From: Chara braunii
Lineage: Eukaryota; Streptophyta; Charophyceae; Charales; Characeae
Direction: 5' to 3'
Length of the DNA: 42,258 bases
NCBI GenBank assembly: GCA_003427395.1
Contig: BFEA01000026.1
Coordinates: 3,020,825-3,063,082 of the forward strand
Shown here in pieces: positions 40,068 to 42,258 of this stretch; the first letter of the stretch is position 1, and each line of letters begins with the position of its first letter. Under the pieces are notes generated by a model. That model had not been told where the DNA came from, did no database searches, and saw only the letters and a program-made list of their open reading frames with translations. A program made the position numbers and the translations under genes.

Positions 40068-40541
40068 CCTACCTCCCTCGTTATAAAAATTAAAGCGCCA
40101 AGTACGACCTGCACATACCCTCTTGCGCTTTTTTCCCCGAAACTTGCCACAGGAGATCTCAGTTCCGACCTGGGACTCCACCCCCCACTTTCCTAAAATC
40201 CTTGGCACACCCCCTTTTCGCACTTCCGGGCCCCCATCCCACTCCGATCAGGAAGTCGCGTTGGGCGTGAGGTTTGGGCGTCACAACGTAGTCGAGTCGT
40301 CGTAAGTCGTCACAAATGTTTGAGCACCCCGCAAAGGTCCATCGCCATCGCCTCTTCCTGCCGTCGTGCGTATGTTTGGAGTTAAGCATAGGCGAGGTAA
40401 CTTGGAACTGAGGTTACCGTGGTCGTGGTGAGTTCGTCAGCTATTGTATTTTTGCAGTTGATGTGCATTGCAACGCACGTGCCGATGGAGGGCGGCGACA
40501 ACAAAGGACGTGCAAAGTTGACGATGATCTAGAAGACAGCC

Positions 40542-40820
40542 GTGGCGGCAGCCGTGATGGCTGTGCTCTTTCGTTGTCAGCAAGAGAGGGCACTGGGCAG
40601 AATGAGAGCGCAAATCCGTGCGCGGAGGAGGAAGACACTTCATCAAGTCCCGGTCGAAGGGCAGGATGTCGTGAACATCATCGAGGCTGTAGTTCAGGTT
40701 TGTTGTGCCATGGGTTGTGGTGTTCTTCCATGAGCGACGCCGAGGTGGTGGATGAAAAGGAGGATAGGCGGGGTATGGGAGGATCTCAGGCAATGTGACG
40801 ACACGACGGAGGCAAGGTGA
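40542..40820 (+). pseudogene. Probable PIF/Harbinger-like transposase N-terminal fragment
   Basis: One plus frame reads MAVLFRCQQERALGRMRAQI, then RARRRKTLHQVPVEGQDVVN, a stop at 40,731, then RWWMKRRIGGVWEDLRQCDD. An Arg-rich lead, then a W-rich block and an acidic DLRxxDD block, resembles the start of HARBI1-like (DDE_Tnp_4) transposases, ahead of the RMS..F motif, which is missing here. The assignment rests on one block and could be wrong. The large frame on the opposite strand (41,027-40,437, 196 codons) shows no motif and is probably its shadow. Confidence 0.4.
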
Positions 40821-41500
40821 CGATGCGACAGAGGAGCCGAGGATGCACACGTGGAAAAGGAGGACCACGGCAAGCAAAATCGCAACTAGGAGCAGCAGTG
40901 GCAGCCTTCGATAGAGGTCGACCATCAACAACACGTACGACAGGGCCGTAACTCCACAACGACGGTGGAGGTCCACCAAACGGTGATGATGAAAGGAGCA
41001 AACAGTAGAGGACAGCATACGACACACCTCACCGACATGAGTGGGGATGGGGGAGGCGGATCAGGAACAATATTGAATTTTTCCGATTGTTGAACCCCTA
41101 CGAAACTGGCGGGACGCACCGCGACGACAGCCCCAATTGAAGACGAACCCTGACGACGTTCGTCCTCTAACAGTAACGGTTGGCAACCCGTTGCCTGAAA
41201 TCCCAATGTAGAGGCCTGAAGATGTCCTTTGCAGCCGTTGGCGGAACACCAATGGACCAGCTGGAAAAAGAAAATTGCCGACGACGCGTGCCGTTGCCAC
41301 TCCGATTATCACGGATCCTTGAGCTCCGAGGTACCTCACAAGGTCCGATGCACTGGGGCACGAAATGGCTGGGCCACAAGGACGCTACAAGTATTGCTCG
41401 AGGAAATGCTTTCACATTCTTTTCCCAATTTCTTCCCCGAGGATAGGTGGAACGTTCACTTCCTTGTAGATTTTATGTGCCCGAGGAGTGTCTAACGAAC
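40821..41500. other. GC-rich DNA without recognised motif; ends in a repeated terminal motif
   Basis: Frames of 80-130 codons exist in most phases, as expected for GC-rich DNA. AGGAGTGTCTAACGAACCCC at 41,484-41,503 repeats the motif seen at 35,252 and, degraded, at about 17,050. It looks like the end of a DNA element reading inward as GGGGTTCGTTAGACACTCC. Confidence 0.4.
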
Positions 41501-41502
41501 CC

Positions 41503-41674
41503 CGTATAATTGCACTATGGGGCAAGATACAGTTTGCAATTGCACTTCGGGCACACTACCTGGCCAGAGAGCTGGGTTGTATACGTTGCCCGAACTGCAA
41601 TTCGAAACTGTATCTTGGCCCATAATGCAATTATAATTAATAACTCATTTTTGTGACTCCCGCGTAGTTTCCCC
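41503..41674. mobile_element. Foldback element, family B, copy 3, left end missing
   Basis: It begins TATAATTGCACTATGGGG. The outer part of the left arm (GAGTCACAAAAATGAGT) seen in copies 1 and 2 is absent and is replaced by the CGAACCCC end motif. The right arm is complete through AACTCATTTTTGTGACTCCC and AGTTTCCCC. An extra TAATTAATAACTC indicates a small duplication in the right arm. Confidence 0.75.
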
Positions 41675-41854
41675 TTTTGGAGACCGCTTCGGAGAGTGCT
41701 CACATCACCTCCAAAAGTCAGCCCACCTGAGATGTTTTCTTTTTTTTTTCCCAAAAACAAAGAGAGGTGCAGTGCGGCCTGGTCCTTACAAAGGCTTACA
41801 TAACAAGTGGGGCCTGTGAGTATAGCCCTAGCCTACCTCCCCCTACACCTGACG

Positions 41855-41928
41855 GCATATTACATTGGCATGATTGGCATTGATTGCTTCAGCATATTAC
41901 ATTGGCATGATTGGCATTGATTGCTTCA
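41855..41928. repeat. Exact 37-bp tandem duplication
   Basis: GCATATTACATTGGCATGAT plus TGGCATTGATTGCTTCA occurs twice head to tail without mismatch (41,855 and 41,892). It is recent, or an assembly artefact. Confidence 0.9.
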
Positions 41929-42034
41929 GCTGCTAACCAAAATGAGCACCTCATTGTGGCTCTCCTAGCCCCTCTCATCGTCTCAACCCTTCAAACCACC
42001 AGTACCTCGCTCAGCTATCAAGTCCGAGCTTCCC

Positions 42035-42079
42035 GCTACCAGTAAGTCGAGCCTTGCGGAGCCTAGAGCTACTGGTAGC
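42035..42079. repeat. Inverted repeat GCTACCAGTA / TACTGGTAGC
   Basis: A perfect 10-bp stem around a 25-base loop rich in GAGCC words. GCTACCAG is also the end sequence of the hAT-like element at 29,318, so this could be an eroded or very short relative. Confidence 0.5.
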
Positions 42080-42168
42080 AGGCTTTGTTCCATTTTTCCA
42101 AAAAAAAAAAACAAAAAAAAAAAACGAATGAGCTTCTGAAAAAAAAACGAAGAAAAAGAACGAATGGG

Positions 42169-42173
<5 letters not shown>

Positions 42174-42228
<55 letters not shown>
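42174..42228. repeat. (GA)n microsatellite
   Basis: About 27 GA units, preceded by A-rich sequence with two A10-type runs at about 42,101-42,124. Confidence 0.95.
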
Positions 42229-42229
<1 letters not shown>

Positions 42230-42258
42230 CCAGTCAGGAATGAATCTTCCCGCTAACG

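Noticed and set aside
40437-41027. 196-codon minus-strand frame as a gene
   Set aside because: Rich in Leu/Arg/His/Pro with no motif, and antisense to a frame with transposase-like blocks. GC-rich DNA gives such frames by chance.

Overview
This window looks like the repeat-rich, gene-poor part of a large eukaryotic nuclear genome, most plausibly a plant or streptophyte alga (a charophyte such as Chara would fit, but that is a guess). Four observations support this. Long microsatellites (GA, GATA, ATC, AT) are scattered throughout. There are poly(A) tails next to decayed non-LTR retrotransposons. A Helitron, hAT-like elements and palindromic (foldback) elements are present. A 287-base run of N marks a draft assembly. 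There are no bacterial-style operons, no tRNA or rRNA gene that I can see, and no host gene that I can recognise. Every protein homology I can support belongs to a transposable element, and every one is broken by stops or frameshifts.

Layout: 0-9 kb is simple repeats and short dispersed repeats. These include a hAT-like non-autonomous element (3.24-3.99 kb), a strict 25-bp-period array with a constant 13-bp core and variable spacers (4.39-4.59 kb), LINE 3' fragments (6.3-7.0 kb), a foldback element (7.07-7.26 kb) and an ATC-rich composite repeat (7.4-8.3 kb). From 9.47 to 14.65 kb lies a nearly full-length dead LINE on the minus strand (LINE-1 here), split by a 355-bp foldback element. From 14.77 to 15.89 kb is a plus-strand LINE 3' region with a 484-bp tandem duplication. 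From about 17.14 to 22.7 kb is a second dead LINE (LINE-2, minus strand, same family) carrying a nested 373-bp hAT-like element and a ~500-bp tandem duplication. From 22.70 to 26.10 kb is a dead Helitron Rep/helicase gene (plus strand), split by a second copy of the foldback element immediately after its PHAHIL motif.

From 26.26 to 27.23 kb a long imperfect inverted repeat contains another hAT-like element and the assembly gap. From 27.2 to 28.9 kb are unrecognised reading frames. The rest holds a third precisely bounded hAT-like element (29.32-29.58 kb), foldback elements, more LINE 3' ends (31.2-31.8, 35.5-35.7 and 37.28-38.07 kb), a tandem pair of C-rich repeats (32.0-32.6 kb), a second ATC-rich composite repeat in inverted orientation (32.8-33.9 kb), a 30-bp minisatellite (36.2 kb), a hAT transposase fragment (39.86-40.07 kb) and a probable PIF/Harbinger-like fragment (40.54-40.82 kb).

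The elements are related mainly by nesting. Three small elements interrupt transposon genes at sites where the flanking duplication (TTA for the two foldbacks, 8 bp for the hAT-like insertion) lets the interrupted gene be read across the insertion. The most unusual signal is the hAT-like family. Four copies share one AT-rich core but have terminal arms built from different short GC-rich words, and three of them have 8-bp target duplications.
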